In this document: positions 22,400 to 35,900 of the stretch, piece by piece | Numbering within the stretch: the stretch's first letter is position 1 | How the letters are laid out: the number at the start of each line of letters is the position of its first letter | NCBI RefSeq assembly: GCF_050436995.1 | Contig: NC_134769.1 | Location: 4,588,001-4,652,000 of the forward strand | Direction: 5' to 3' | Origin: Anticarsia gemmatalis | Taxonomy: Eukaryota; Arthropoda; Insecta; Lepidoptera; Erebidae | DNA: 64,000 bases | Notes under the pieces: generated by a model | Told to the model about the DNA's origin: nothing | The model's database searches: none | What the model saw: the letters and a program-made list of their open reading frames with translations, nothing else | Made by a program: the position numbers and the translations under genes

Positions 22400-25300
22400 A
22401 TTTATTTATTTGGCTCACAAAACAAGTTACAGTCGATTACAGTGTTGATCTAAGACTAATGTTTAAGAGCTAGACTGCACCTCTAAATATGTAAGCACAG
22501 ATACATCATGATGATTCATTGATTGTGTCGCGTTGATCGATACCTGTCTCTATATTTGTTTAAATGTTTTCACATACAAATAAATTGTGTTTTTAATGTA
22601 ATACAGCACATTGACCTCACTTGATTTCTCTTTTCAACAAATGAAAAAGGTTTGATAAATCGCTACACAGAAAGCGTAGGAAGCATGCAAGTGAGAGGAG
22701 TATGAATAGAATAGTTCACGATCTATTTGCAGAGAATTCCCATTGATTTCATTCTCACAAAACAAATAGATCGAAGCTTATCCAGTCAGATCTAAAGTTA
22801 AATGCATTTTCCTTGAAATAGCTAAACATGCAGTTATTCGATATGTACGATCAAACAAACGATTCAAATGTGTAACTTGTCTGGATTAAATGTTACGAAT
22901 TATTTTCTCTGAACTGTTTTTTAAACTTCCTCTTATGAAAAACATATTGCAAGACCGTCTATGAACACGAGAACAAACAAACCAGTGAATGACTATCCTA
23001 CTGAAATGTAAATATTATTCTTTCAAAGCACATTTCTTGATCGTATTTAAGAAATCCGATAAAAAGTAGATTGTAGATTGAAATATGGGTTTAGAAGAAA
23101 ACAAAACTAAGTCAAAACACCGAAATTTTATGTGTTCATCAGTATTTACAGAAGCTTCGAATACATTGAGAATAAGATTCTGTGCAAAAATGTAGATTTA
23201 ATGTACCTACGTCCTACTGTTTTCTTTTCACAATCATTCAATTGAAATAACTTCATCATTTGAATACACTCAAAATAAAATTTTGTGCAAAGCTATAATG
23301 TTATATCAGTTTTTACTCAACGAATTGAAATAACTTCGTTTAACTCTTTTGTATTTATATTAAAAGATGACGTAACGTTTAACGGATACGAAACTGGATT
23401 CATCTCGCCTAATGAAACGATGTCCATCAAAACTTTCTCGTCATTTATTTGCTGAGATTTCGACTTGAACGGAAACACTTATCAACGAGGCTATTAATTC
23501 ACCATTAATTATTGCGCAGGTGCTTAATGTGATGCATACAAACAAAATAATCGGTTAGCAGATGTTCGACTAAACCTCAATTTGATCAATAAACATCGAA
23601 TGTTTAAACTTTCTGCGAAATCACCGTCCTCAAACTTAACATCGAATTCACGTTAAGGCTATAAAATATTACGCTTTATGATTTTAAACATTTAGGTTTA
23701 TCGATTTACCTATAAAACATAACTGCCACATTTCCTAATTAACATTACGGACTGTATGACATATTTTTTTCGCGACACATTTCAACGTTATGTAAAATAT
23801 TATACGACCGCATAAAGCTGTAATACGTAACATGACTTTAAAGGGTTAAATGGCCGGTATTTACGTACTGAAAACCAGAGCTCCGGTCCATTTTTAATCC
23901 TAAATCGGGCTCACGAACATAAACATTGTGCACTTAGCTGCATAAGGGATAATCTCGGGTTTCACAAATACCGCATGACAGATAAAACGCAAACGCTTTA
24001 TTATACATACATATATTATTATCCCTTGACATGAATCATACAACAAATAAACGTTAAAATCAATTTCAAGGAAATGCGCAGATTGCTGCACCTTGCATAC
24101 ACTCCAACCTCCACCTCTCCATTTTCGTCTGCGAATAATCAAAATTCCAATAAAAGTCCATTTTGTCAAGTTCACTTGTCACTTAGGGTTAAAACCGTGG
24201 GCCATTATGAATTGAATTGCGGTATTAACTTGTCCAAGTTTTAGGCCGTTCAAAGGTATCAAGGAAAAAACGACGTTTTAGGTTTTTTAAGATGTCAGCG
24301 AGGACTTCGAGCTACCACGTCGTAAGCCAATAAAATGTGACAGAATGCGGTTTAACGAAGAATATGTCGTTGTAAAAACTTAATAGTGATAGAATGAGGA
24401 CAAGCACGCTCCGGTGGTCTCGTGGAACTCGTGCCTCACAGCTGATGCACACTGAATCACTTTTTCCTGGGGTTGCCAACAAAATTAATGGACCGTCTTA
24501 ATGTTCCCAGCAGCCCCGAAAGACTTGCTTTTTCGTATTAATTTTTTATTCAGTCTAACATGTAATAAGGAAACATTAATGACAGTAAATCTGGAACCGA
24601 GACTTCGGTAAATGCAAGTTTAATAAGGAAACCATAAAACATGGGAAGCCAATGCCATGTTAGAGAAATATAAATGAAAGTTTATGAGTAGTCAAGAGTA
24701 ACGAGTAATTAACACGGGAATTCTTCCGTGGAGGCATAAAGAAAACACGGTCGGCGTGGCCAGTGGAAACAAAGTCGAATTTGTTTAGCTATTTATCACC
24801 AAAGAGAATTTATTGCAACATTTCGAGAAATAGCTGAATTATTTAGGAGAGTCGGCCTTGACATGGTCGTGTGGACCCCGGGCAACATGTGCCGGCTTGA
24901 CTAGACATAAAGAACCGTTATGAATGCTATAAACTATGCTTGATCGGATTAAAACAACGAAGTGAGGCAATCATGTTTTCTTTGGACTCACGAGAGAGAT
25001 ATTGTAACAGTTATGATCCCCACGCTTTGTTTTGTTTTAACAATAATAGCAGACGAATGCAATCGCGTAAAAACCACGAGCATGTCGTATAAAAGGCTAT
25101 CTTAAAAAAGTTGACTCAAGAATCCCAAACAATGCTGGCAATGTCCGCTGCTGAAAACTGGCACCAAACTTGTTCTGAGTTCGCGTTAAACGGTACATAC
25201 AGATGATTTTCCTCATACGGCTGTTGCTTGGGAAGGAATTGATACACTCGATTCGTATTACTGTTCGTTATGATACAACATTGGGTTATTCTATTGAATC

Positions 25301-28300
25301 TCGGGCCCACAGAGAGCATTACACTCGTAGCGATTACGAGAAACACAAAAAATATATTTCTTCAAAACCACAACGCATACGTTAACCTGTAAAATTGAAA
25401 TGAATATTTATTTGATGAAGTGTGAAAAGGAAAGAATGCTATTAGAATTGTTCGTATTATGTACGATTTTCCTGTACGGTTCACGGGAACAAGGCACGAC
25501 CGAACGACGTGTGATCTAATCTGATGCCAACTTTTTGTAAGATTGAACATTGTTCCGAGAAAAACTAATGTAGGGATTCACAGGTGAAGTTTTGATAAAT
25601 CCCATGAGTAAATAGACCTACGTGACAATTTAATCTTAGGGCTTTTCTATATTATTTGAGGGGGCAGTCTTCGCGCAAGCAATATCATGGTTATTGGCAT
25701 ATCATATGCCATGACATGAGCCATGTTTTATTTCTGATTCCTGGTCATTCGGGCTCATTACAACGAATCTTGTAATGTATTAGTAATTCAATGAATTACG
25801 TAAAAATATATGACTATTTCATAAATAATATGTAAGGTATGTACAATGTACGACGTAAAATAAAAAATTGATGTGAAAACAAATCGTTCATTAATATTTC
25901 TATAAATCAGTGTCGCATGTCTAGATTTTCAGATATAATAGTAATATTAATATGAATAAAATATCGTGAGGTTATTTTCACACGCACTTGAGATGCTCAA
26001 GGCAAGGAACAGACGTTGATTATAATTATCGTGTAATTTCATACGTGAGCGAAGATTATATACATACATAAACAATATGTTCTTGAAAGATCTAAGTATA
26101 CCGACAAATAAAGTGCAATATCGATTGATTAATAAAACACTAAAGTATTTCACTACTTTCAATCTGTAACAGAATGAAGATAAAAACACCTTAAAACATT
26201 AATTTAAATATTTATTAATACGAAATTATTACCCTAATACGAGCAAAATAAACTCAAAAAAATATCTAAATCTAAAAAACCAACTATCTGTTAGTTAAAT
26301 ACCAAAGTCCTAGATCCTACCTACGATATAAGACCTTTAGAAATTACTTCTTAACACACACATATGGCATCACAAAGCTATCGAAGCACCTAGCCATCGA
26401 CAGATTAATTATCTCGATCACAATCTCGTGATCTCACGCTTATCCGAGGATGATCTGCGTAAATTACAATATCAAAATGTAAAGAATTTCGCCACCGCAT
26501 AGTTTCACTTGTGGAGAAAGACAAAAACGCGACCACGTTGCCGTCGGTTGCTATTAACCAAGTAATTGGCGGCGGCGGGAAGAGAGCGTGACAAGTGCCA
26601 CGAAAGTCTTGCACTAACTAATAGATACGTAACTATGGGGACGATGGATTGCCAGTTAGGGGGGTAGAATTACTCCTTATTAATTGTAGACATTTGTACA
26701 GGAATATTTGCCGGGTGCTTGAACTGAGTCTGGTAGTTCATTGGCGTGGGCAACATTTTTTTAAGCAGAAGAGATCTTTTGAGTAGAATTGGTGTAATAG
26801 TGAATGCCATCATCTGTAAGCCTCTCTCAGCAGCTATTCAGGATGCTGCTGTAACCCTAGACTCTCTAGTTTTCATTCTTCCTGTGTGCTAGCTAAATCT
26901 CGCTTACACGATCGTCGTTTATCATCTCCCGTCTTGTGGTATCTAGTCACGTTTTGGGCCAAATGTCGCCTGACCTATGTTAGATATCTAATTTATGTTG
27001 GGAATCGGAAAGTGTAAATGCTATTACCGACATTCGACTAAGAATAATTACAAAAGCAACGGGTCAAATGGCTCTCAAGCTAGCTGTTGTATTGAGAATA
27101 CCATCAATCTTGTGCGACGGCAAATTGACATACGCTAAGTTAAAAAGCGGAACACGGTACACTGTTTTTCTTTAGACTAATAGTTACATCGCGTGAAGCA
27201 AACCACTTTATTGAATATACAACTACTTTATCACAAAATACGCATTGAACTTGACTGAATACAACGAGACATTGTTTCTTACTAACGAGACATTAATTGG
27301 TTTAGCTTAATTTATCGGCAAAACGAAACAAAGCGGAACTGCGGAAGTAATTGAACAATGGATTATAGATTTTTGCATTGAATCAAATTATTTCCATATA
27401 AAAATAACAATGAAGACTATAATTTTTTGCGTGCAGCTAAAAGTTCAAGGAAATGTTTAATGTTCACTGAAACATTACGAGAGATATTTGATCAAATGTT
27501 GGTTACATGTAATGTTGGCGCTGTGTTTTGGATGTTGTAATTAATTGCGGACATAATGTAAAACTGGGACTAACAATGAAGTGCCAGAAATCCACAAATT
27601 AGTATTTCCACTGAATTCTATAGATGGGTAATAAATAGAACAGAAACAATATTCTGGGAAGCGATTAATATTAATGATGGTTGTCCAAATGTCGTCGCGG
27701 AAAGTAGGTCAGGAGAGCTGATGCGTTGGCCTAGTACACCAACGCGAGTGACCACCATAGCTTCACAGAAATGCTTTATGAACTACCGTACATCGTTAGC
27801 TTCTATACCATGTATATAACGGTATATTTAGTATAACCCGCGTACATTTGAGAGTTTATTTACTTTATTCTTGTTAGCAAACTTAGAACAAGATTTCACT
27901 TACTACGAATGTTTGCTGAATCTATATGTTTAGAGAAAACATTTGCTAAAAGCTGCCGTATTATTTGTCACTTGATCTCGTGCACGTAATAGTCAATCGG
28001 ACGATGACCGGGACAGATGAGTCCTAGGGAGCTGACTGGGAGCCAGACAATGTTACGACTTCGACGTCCCCTAGTCAGATGAAACGATGACCTGCAGACA
28101 GTTTTGATAGACAATACGAAAGTATCTAACTTACGAAGCGAATTTGAAACCCGATTTTCACCATCAAAAACTAGCTGACCACATATTACTCCTAAATAAA
28201 ACAAAATCAAATCCACTACACATGCCAGTCTCTTGAGTTTAATCTACATATCGTTAGTTCTTAAGTCCCTGAGTGTCAGTAGTTGAATGACATGACGTGC

Positions 28301-30609
28301 CCTGTCAAAACTACTCTGTATTTTCTAAATAAAAAGAAGTTCCCTCCCAATATATTTGCTTCATACGTTGTTCGCAGTCGCCAGAGTCGTGCAAGTAGGT
28401 CAATACATTATTTATAGTGATCCCGTCATCGCGCACAGAGTAATGTGCAATTGTAAGAGTAAACAATGCGTTACGTTTAATGTTAAGAGTGACGCTTATT
28501 TGTACCTGTTGTATGAACGATGATTAAATTATTTGCATTATAGATGTTACTATTTCTAAGCTAGTAACACATTGGGAAATAAATTAATATCGATTCTGAA
28601 GTTTAATAATTACAAACCTTAGGTTTCGAGGTCTAACTACAGAAAACACAAGTCCTTCTTCAAAAAACATTTTCTTCCAAAATAAGAGCTTAATAAAATA
28701 AAGTCTTGAATTGCAGAAAGTTGGCTCTGTTTGTACCAGTGTTGAATATTACATTTCAGCGACGTTTTCACGTATTGTGTTAACACGTCACCCTTAAGTT
28801 TCGCTTGGTACTGTTCCAAATAGTCACAATTGCATCTTAGACCTTTTGTGTGCGACACAAAGATTAAAATACCTACGACTGCATCAGCAGGGCTATGAAT
28901 GCGCAAATGCAGTATTTCAAAGTCGCTTTGTTAACACTTTTCAAAGAGCAGACGTTGAAATTAATTTGTACTTTTCTGGTTTCCATCAATTGTACACAAA
29001 GAGAAGTCGCGATCAATAAGCTTTAAAAAACACCCATCAGAGGGATTTAAAAAAACAGTCTGCGGTTTCGAATCAACTGTAAACAAAGTCAATACACTCA
29101 TCAAAACATGAAGAAAAAACTCGACAACAAAATTACGCAACTTACACCATATTGGATGTTGTCCAAAGCAGCGGTAACAAAGCGGACTTTATTAACCGAT
29201 AAATCATGCTTTGTGAAGAGCTAATTGCTCGTAGCGTGCACTCGTAGCTTTTTAGATATTGTCTTACGTAGTTTCAAGCAAAGTTTCGAGAACTGGGCTA
29301 TAAGAAAATCCCGTGTTTTCCCAACATTACGGGACGGGATATACGCTTGTACGACAGTTACGACTAACGAACATTTCAATAATGATTCAATCATCTGCGT
29401 TTTCTACAGCTCCTTCTATACTGTATATGTAAAGAAATCTATTTATCAGGTAGAAGGATAGAGAGATAGACATACCAACAAATACGTTATCAGATTTATT
29501 AAAGGATCGTATGTCTACGCCCATCTTTACTCTGCGTCGGTCTATTGTTACGGGACCCTCGGCACGTAACCACGGCATCATTTCAAGATGCGAATATCGG
29601 AATACAATTCGAAGGTAAAATTACGCAATCTACCTATTCCAATGAAGTGAGAATAAAAACATGAAATCAGGCCGAGGCTGCAGTATTCCGCGATTTGTTA
29701 TGCGAATTATACCAAACAGATTGGATTGGCATAATTGACGTATACCGCGATGTATTCAAACAAATCTTGACAGATTGTCTGTTTGATTGTGAAAGTCGGA
29801 AGAGCGTTAATATTGAAGTGACATGCAAAAAATAGTTTAATATATCCCCGAGAGATTTGAAGACGGATTTTCCTTTCGAATAACAAGATAGAAAGTTATC
29901 GCAATTAAAGTTAATTTGAAGTGTATCTGAGATGACCTGAAATAGATAAGAGGTAGAAATATCTAGCGTTCGATAAATTGAGACTGCAACACAAGAGTTA
30001 GTTATATTTCCTGTTATTGCTTGAAACTCGTCTGACACGTTTTACGTTCAATAGACCACGAAAAACAGGTATTAAGTTGGATACATTGTATTTAAAACTT
30101 CAACTAAAATTGCATTTCATCGTACTTGAAGAGTGGATGAAGGCAGTCGATACTTTGTATCTTAAAACATCCTGTAAGATAAAACTTGATTTGATGCAAA
30201 GGTAATCAGACAAGCTAGCGTATGTACGCACAAACGCCGGTCGCAGACCTCTCGATAGAGCTTCAAGTGCACTTTACGTACTATTTACGGCAACGGTTTA
30301 CGGTTCATGTTAAGGTTTCAGTATGTAAATCGCGGCGTGACGTCAATGCGCAGGAGTGCACTGGCTACCGACGCAAACGACCGGCCGATACACTCGTAAA
30401 GGAGGCTGTAAACTTACAAGTAAAAAGGTCGGAATTTAAGGTGAAAAGGCTGGTTATATTTAGTGTCATTTTTGGGTCATAATAATGTATGTTATTTTAG
30501 GAATCATTTCGAAAATCTTTGATAAGCTTAAGATCGACAAAGTTTGGGTATTAGTGAGATTAAAAAAGAATAAGAAGCAGAAAATATGCTTAAGATACCG
30601 AATCGAGAA
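22400..30609. other. Non-coding stretch, no recognised feature
   Basis: No domain-bearing frame, tRNA or well-bounded transposon is visible here. A CRE palindrome lies at 30338-30345. Open frames at 23900-24175, 28637-28906, 29667-30038 and 30222-30482 are AT-rich and resemble chance frames. Confidence 0.5.
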
Positions 30610-30770
30610 GGACTCAGATCCAACCTCCCTTACAGATGTATTCCTTAACAGTAAACATCAACATATTTTAATATTTTCCTATTCTAATAAAGCGAATCGA
30701 CACCAATCCCAGATCCTACCTCCCTTGTAGAGGTTTTTCCCATTTTTCCTATGATAATAAAGCACTATCT
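30610..30770 (+). repeat. Imperfect tandem duplication
   Basis: CAGATCCAACCTCCCTTACA near 30615 recurs as CAGATCCTACCTCCCTTGTA near 30710. TTTTCCTATTCTAATAAAGC near 30675 recurs as TTTTCCTATGATAATAAAGC near 30744. Two diverged copies of one unit with a length difference. Confidence 0.5.
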
Positions 30771-31187
30771 AATAAACTCCACTGAACAAAATGGGTTATT
30801 AAACGAAATACCGGCTATAAAACGTAAATAACGCCTTTATGAAAAACTTTAAAAATTAATTCTCCTTTTATCTTCTAGGAAAGAACCTAAAAAGCTATTA
30901 CTAGAAGCCTTATAATAAACTGTTTCTAGGTCATCTAGAAAATTAGACCTGTGATTTATCTAGCCACATATTACTTGCCTATATTTTATAACTAAGCTTC
31001 AACCGAGGTTTACTTAGAGTTTTATGAATGTGTTAATTTTCTTCAGTAATTGAATTTATGAATTTATTATGGTTTCCTTTGAACTGAGGATAAAGGGGAA
31101 ATAATTTGTAGGGTTTATAGGATTTAGTACTGGATAAAGATTAACTATGCTTAAAGTAGATAGAATACAAAATGCGTAAGATAATTA

Positions 31188-31335
31188 CCCTCTTATTCAT
31201 AAAAATATATGAAGTTATGAAAGGCTTATAAATTGTTTTTCATTCTTTCACTCCTTAGCGAAATGGAAAAGAGAAAACATATTATAGTAGTTTTTTTACT
31301 AAAATAGGTTTATAGTGTGTTTATGAATAAGAGGG
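31188..31335 (+). mobile_element. TTA-flanked MITE, copy 1 (148 bp)
   Basis: Termini CCCTCTTATTCATAAA and TTTATGAATAAGAGGG, each flanked by TTA (31185-31187 and 31336-31338). A TTA target duplication suggests a PIF/Harbinger-type origin. The interior CTTTCACTCCTTAGCGAAAT is shared with the inverted copy at 42207. Confidence 0.85.
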
Positions 31336-32683
31336 TTAGATTTTAAGACTTAGTGGTTTTTTGTGGTTTATTGTATACTTTAGCTCATATTTCGGTATAA
31401 ATTTAACGTCTCCAAGAACCTTTTCATTGACCTACATTTTATATAGCTTACGTCGCGTCGTGCGTAATTAAATGTTGTACAAAAGTATTTTTAATTTTCC
31501 TCATGTAACAAATTATCTGTTTCACCTGAATTGAGTTTTATTGGTTCAATTTGTTTACCGATACTTGCTTAAATCGAGTTGGAAAACTTTGTCTATTTCC
31601 CTAAATGTATTCAGTTTACTCTGATTATCTTTTCTCCAAATTTGTTATTTACTTTGCGAATGAAACACGATTGTACTAAGGCGCTTTTTTCAATAGCTGT
31701 AAGTACAAAAAAATGATAAGTTTACTTTATAAGAACTTATTTATGTCTATCAGTAATTCTGAATGTTAAATATTCGATGCTTTAGTATAGAGTGCAGGAA
31801 ATCGTGCTAATGTATATTTCTCGTTGAGAACTCACTTAGTTCTCGCGCCTGTGTTAAGCCTTTCGAGTTGATTGATAGTTCCTTTCCGACATTACAGAAA
31901 AGATGAAAAGTATACATCCGTTCTCGTTTATTTACACTCTTCACCAAGCTTTTATGATCTCTGCACAATGAAATACTATCATATGTATCACTTTGGTAAC
32001 GAAACGGAACATGCAAGGAAACTAAAACAAACACTCGAAAATTCACTTTAAAATCGCGCCAAAAAGTTCAAAGGAATCCAATTTCGGATGAATTCTGTTT
32101 CGGTTTAAAGCTTCAGTTAAACAAAAAAAAGTATACAGTCAATCTGATTTGGTCCAAATGTTACGAAACTACATTAATTCGATTAGAATTTCTATACTAA
32201 CTGAATTTATTTGTTTACTATTTGTTAACTGGACCGGTTTTTAATTTAGCTTGAGTTTAGTATTTATAATAAACTGTTAATTGGTACGCAATTTCAAAGT
32301 GCTCAAATATTTATGATCTGGAAGCCTCATGTGTTAATTAACAGTAAGGTACGCGTTATCATAAAATCAAAATGACTCGTTAGTCATTTGATACTAACTG
32401 TTAGTAAGAAAGTTAATTTAGAGAAGCTTTGTAACGACTCATAATTAAATGAAGCACGAAGTCTCGCTAGTTCTTAGAAGTGCGCAAGTGTGGATCGGTA
32501 ACAGATCCTGACATAGAAAATGTAAGCGTAAGGATGCATCGCCCCTACCGTTAGACGGATTTAGACGGGCTTCCCCGAACTATATTACATGTACCTTAAA
32601 ATACGAAGGCGTGACTACGTGTTAAGTGGAAGATACTAACGAACCGTCTTCCTGAAACCCGCCCTCTTTCCGAACTCCCGTAC

Positions 32684-32718
32684 TATAAATATGACGCTGA
32701 AACGTATTCGCTTCAGTC
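32684..32718 (+). promoter_or_regulatory. Core promoter: TATA box and initiator
   Basis: TATAAATA (32684-32691) and the arthropod initiator TCAGTC (32713-32718) put the predicted start A at 32715, exactly 31 bp from the first T of the TATA box. Upstream on the same strand are TTCTTAGAA (32471-32479, STAT-like), TGCGCAAG (32481-32488, C/EBP-like) and GGGCTTCCCC (32567-32576, imperfect kappaB-like). These three are weak matches. Confidence 0.8.
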
Positions 32719-32882
32719 GTTCAGGAAAGCTCGAGGTGTGCACTGTGCCAAATCACAGCATTCCCTAGTGACAACGTGATCGTATACGCATACACATTTA
32801 ATTGTACAACAAAGTTTTTATTGAAAAACAAACATTTTAAGTGGCTTTTGTATTGTTCAGTGAAACCTATAAGTGCGGCAAG
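32715..32882 (+). other. 5' UTR of the 193-residue gene
   Basis: 168 bases from the predicted start site to the initiator codon, with no upstream ATG. The start context GCAAGATG has A at -3, favourable in insects. Confidence 0.65.
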
Positions 32883-32924
32883 ATGTTGGACAAAACCATC
32901 CTCGGTGGTAGTTGGGAAAGCGTG
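32883..32924 (+). CDS. Unrecognised basic protein with KVKRxxS/T repeats, coding exon 1
   Basis: First coding exon, 14 codons: MLDKTILGGSWESV, ending at a strong donor GTG|GTAAGT (32925) in phase 0. The ATG is chosen because it is the first one after the predicted start site, has A at -3, and its frame runs straight into a donor whose phase matches the open frame at 37653. The N-terminus has no signal peptide. A short first coding exon followed by a long intron is common in insects. The join to exon 2 rests on phase and splice sites alone; no transcript was seen. Confidence 0.75.
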
Positions 32925-35900
32925 GTAAGTAGAATAACAATTAGTCTAGTAGCTAGACGGTTTAATTAAGCTAGATAGTAGGAGTTTAGATTAGCGCTAG
33001 ATGTCTATCTGGTGTACAATAAACTAGTCGTGCCCACGTATTTGGATTACGGAATGGAGCTTACACAGGCGGTGGTCAGCGGTAACTATTACGCAAAGTG
33101 CATGGCCACTTTAATGCGCTTAAAAGGCAACTGACTTGTCTATGGTCGCTGTCATTGAACTGCAGCGCGTGCGTGTCCGCTGTTTGAATATGGAATCACA
33201 TTCTTTTTGTGGTAAAGCTCTTGACATTGCCCCATACAGCCAGCCTCACGGCTACTCGGTTGACGCAATGAGTATTATATTAATCAATGTCCAAAATCGA
33301 TCTGATCGAAACGTTACAGATTAATCGTTAAGATTACTTCCATCAAAAGATTTTATACGGTTCAGTAAAGGTTATCGAGTTTTAAAAAGTGACCGTGATG
33401 AATTTAGCTGTGGGGAGTTAATAAGAGTTTGTATTACTTTCTCTAAATTTCATAATTGTGAAGGTTATAATTATAAAGTCACATAAATTTAGTTTCTAGC
33501 ATACAATTACAGTAAAAGTGAGTCCTCAATGTTGCTAACGGCCAGTTCCTGCACCGTATTCGTTCGGAAACGAAGCGCAGAGGAAAAAACAATTACGCTT
33601 TGTTTATGGAAAACTCTCACGGCGCTCATTGTTTGAAAATGGAACTGTCATTTGAAATAAATTATTATTTCGATACAATTTGCGCTTTTTGTTTTTGTAG
33701 AGTAGTTGTCAATGTTATAATAGAAAGTGTTAGGTGTCAAATAAACAGTGTGTTGTCATATCTGTTGTCAGAAGTGTCAATTGGTTGATACTGGTCGTCA
33801 TAATTCGGCGACCGGTCTTGGCGAATTTAGTTTGGTTACTTTCACCGGAGCCCATGGTTTCCGAACTTGATGGGCGAGTGCCTAGACATTTTCGTGTAAC
33901 AATCTCTAATGGCTGTCATTCGACGGCCATTCCGGTTTATGGTTTCGAAAGTGGAGAGCTATCTGATAGATGACAAACGACAGTTTAAAAATGAAAAGCG
34001 TTAAATTATAAGATGCATATATCACTGGCGTTGTCATTAAAAATATAATAAGTTAGACGGACAGAAATATGGAGATTTGTCACTATTTAAATATTGAAAT
34101 TATTTGTTTATATAAATCTTCGCGATTTAAAATAATTATAAAATATCTGTCAACGTCCGACTACCGTATTTCCATTAGATGAGATATAAATGAAGTCCAC
34201 GCCTACATTTATCGCGACTGCAGGAAAATATTTATCTTAGTAAATAACAGTCGATGCAGAACACATTTTCTAGGAAGAAGAAAACATACGTATCTACGCA
34301 TTTTTCGTATTGATTTTCATAACAGTAATAGGAGTCATTAGACGAGGGGTCGTCATCTTTAAACTGGGTGACGAGATCATGATGGTGCAATATTATTAAA
34401 AAAACTGTGTTACTCATTGGAAAATCATAGTGGACAAAAAATGCGCGTGGGCAACTAACAGTTAGTCAGCAAAGTATACGTAGTATACGTCACTGTCTAA
34501 TATTAAAATGTCTCATCAGATGTTTATCGGTTGTTCACCCGTCTATATCTATTAACTGTTACGATAATTCTTTAGTAATTACGCAGTAAAAACATTAGTA
34601 TTTATTGCGCGGTCTTTAGAAAAACAAACAACAGAAAAAATCCCAACCAATCTATGAGGAAACAACTGATTTTCAACAATAGTAGGGTACAATATTGACT
34701 TTGTGTTTTGAGTGATATATTTTTGGTAAATAATTTAGTGTATAAATAGATAATACAAAAGGTTTCGCATAGTAAATGTGTATATAATTGCGTGCTCAAA
34801 CGCACGTAACTGGTAACTAAGAATAGCGTCCTATACTTGAACTGGACTCAAAATAGAATGCGTTTGCCTAATGTCGAATGTAGAAATGTAGGGCTGTCAC
34901 GGCAGAATAATTAAATACACTAATTTAATTACAAAACACTGTTTGTTAAATATTAGTACCTCGCCTATTCTTCTAAAAATGAAAGATACATAAAAAGCAT
35001 CAGCAATAAACAATTTTTTTTTTTTGCACAATATACCTACTTTTCCAAACACACTTTCATATAACTATTAGGAAATTGTTCTCTATACTTCCTATAAAAG
35101 TGGATAGTTCAGAAACACCTTGATGACCCTGGCTCGCCCGTATTCGCGATCTAAACCGCGTAAATCTCACAGCGCATTGTTTACCAAATTTATGTTAAAT
35201 ATAACCCGCCGCTGGAAAAACATACGAAAAATATGTTTAGCAAGTCTTTACGATGTGAAGACGCGTTTAACTTGCTTTCTATCAATTAAGGAAGAATTAA
35301 CGCTTAAATTTCTTAGAAGGCCGAGCGAATTTCTATATTTAAATCTTACAGCTGCAAAATTGTTTAAATACCGTTAAAATTGTAAGAGTAATGAGGAAAA
35401 TAATTATAATCTGAAGTTTTTAAAGTCTAGTCCAAACATTACATCGCAAAATTGAAGAGGATATATGTGAGTATGTAGCTGTAAATTGGAGAAAAAAACA
35501 GTGTGCCGTATTTTTTGCACGCCGTTTGCGCATACGAGGTTTAACGGTACTTAAAAAACTGGGTACTGTTGCACTTGCAAATACAAAATACACTATAAAT
35601 ACACACACATAGAGTTCATTTTCAATTCATATGTTGTCGATACGAATTAATCACAGTATCGTACTGATTTCTAATCTTGTTCTTAAATCAAAATACAAGC
35701 CGAAGTCATTAATTACTTGACTGGAGTTATTAAAATATTATGGTCGGCAGTTTTGTGAAACTAAGCGCACTTACATAAGTGTAATTAACTTGAACCAGAA
35801 ATAGAATTACTGTATTTACTTTAATAAGTGCCTTTATATTGCAAGCACTAGAACTGCGTGGTACAACGGTAAAATGGATAAGATAAAACTCGAAGGTTAG

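Larger units (their letters stand above)
5818..32683. other. Long non-coding tract between DYRK and the 193-residue gene
   Basis: About 27 kb in which no convincing coding exon is visible on either strand. It is likely upstream DYRK intron and/or intergenic DNA, since the DYRK N-terminal exons must lie on this side. I looked for HCDLKPEN, a lysine-bearing N-lobe segment and a matching phase-0 donor and found none. Repeats are listed separately. Open frames of 60-125 codons here lack domains and splice context and are about what chance predicts in AT-rich DNA. Confidence 0.6.

Noticed and set aside
26405..26614. 69-codon frame, minus strand, in a GC-rich patch
   Set aside because: No motif; the GC-rich patch is short and not flanked by splice sites.
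29667..30038. 123-codon open frame, minus strand
   Set aside because: No domain, no start or splice context, AT-rich composition; about the longest chance frame expected here.
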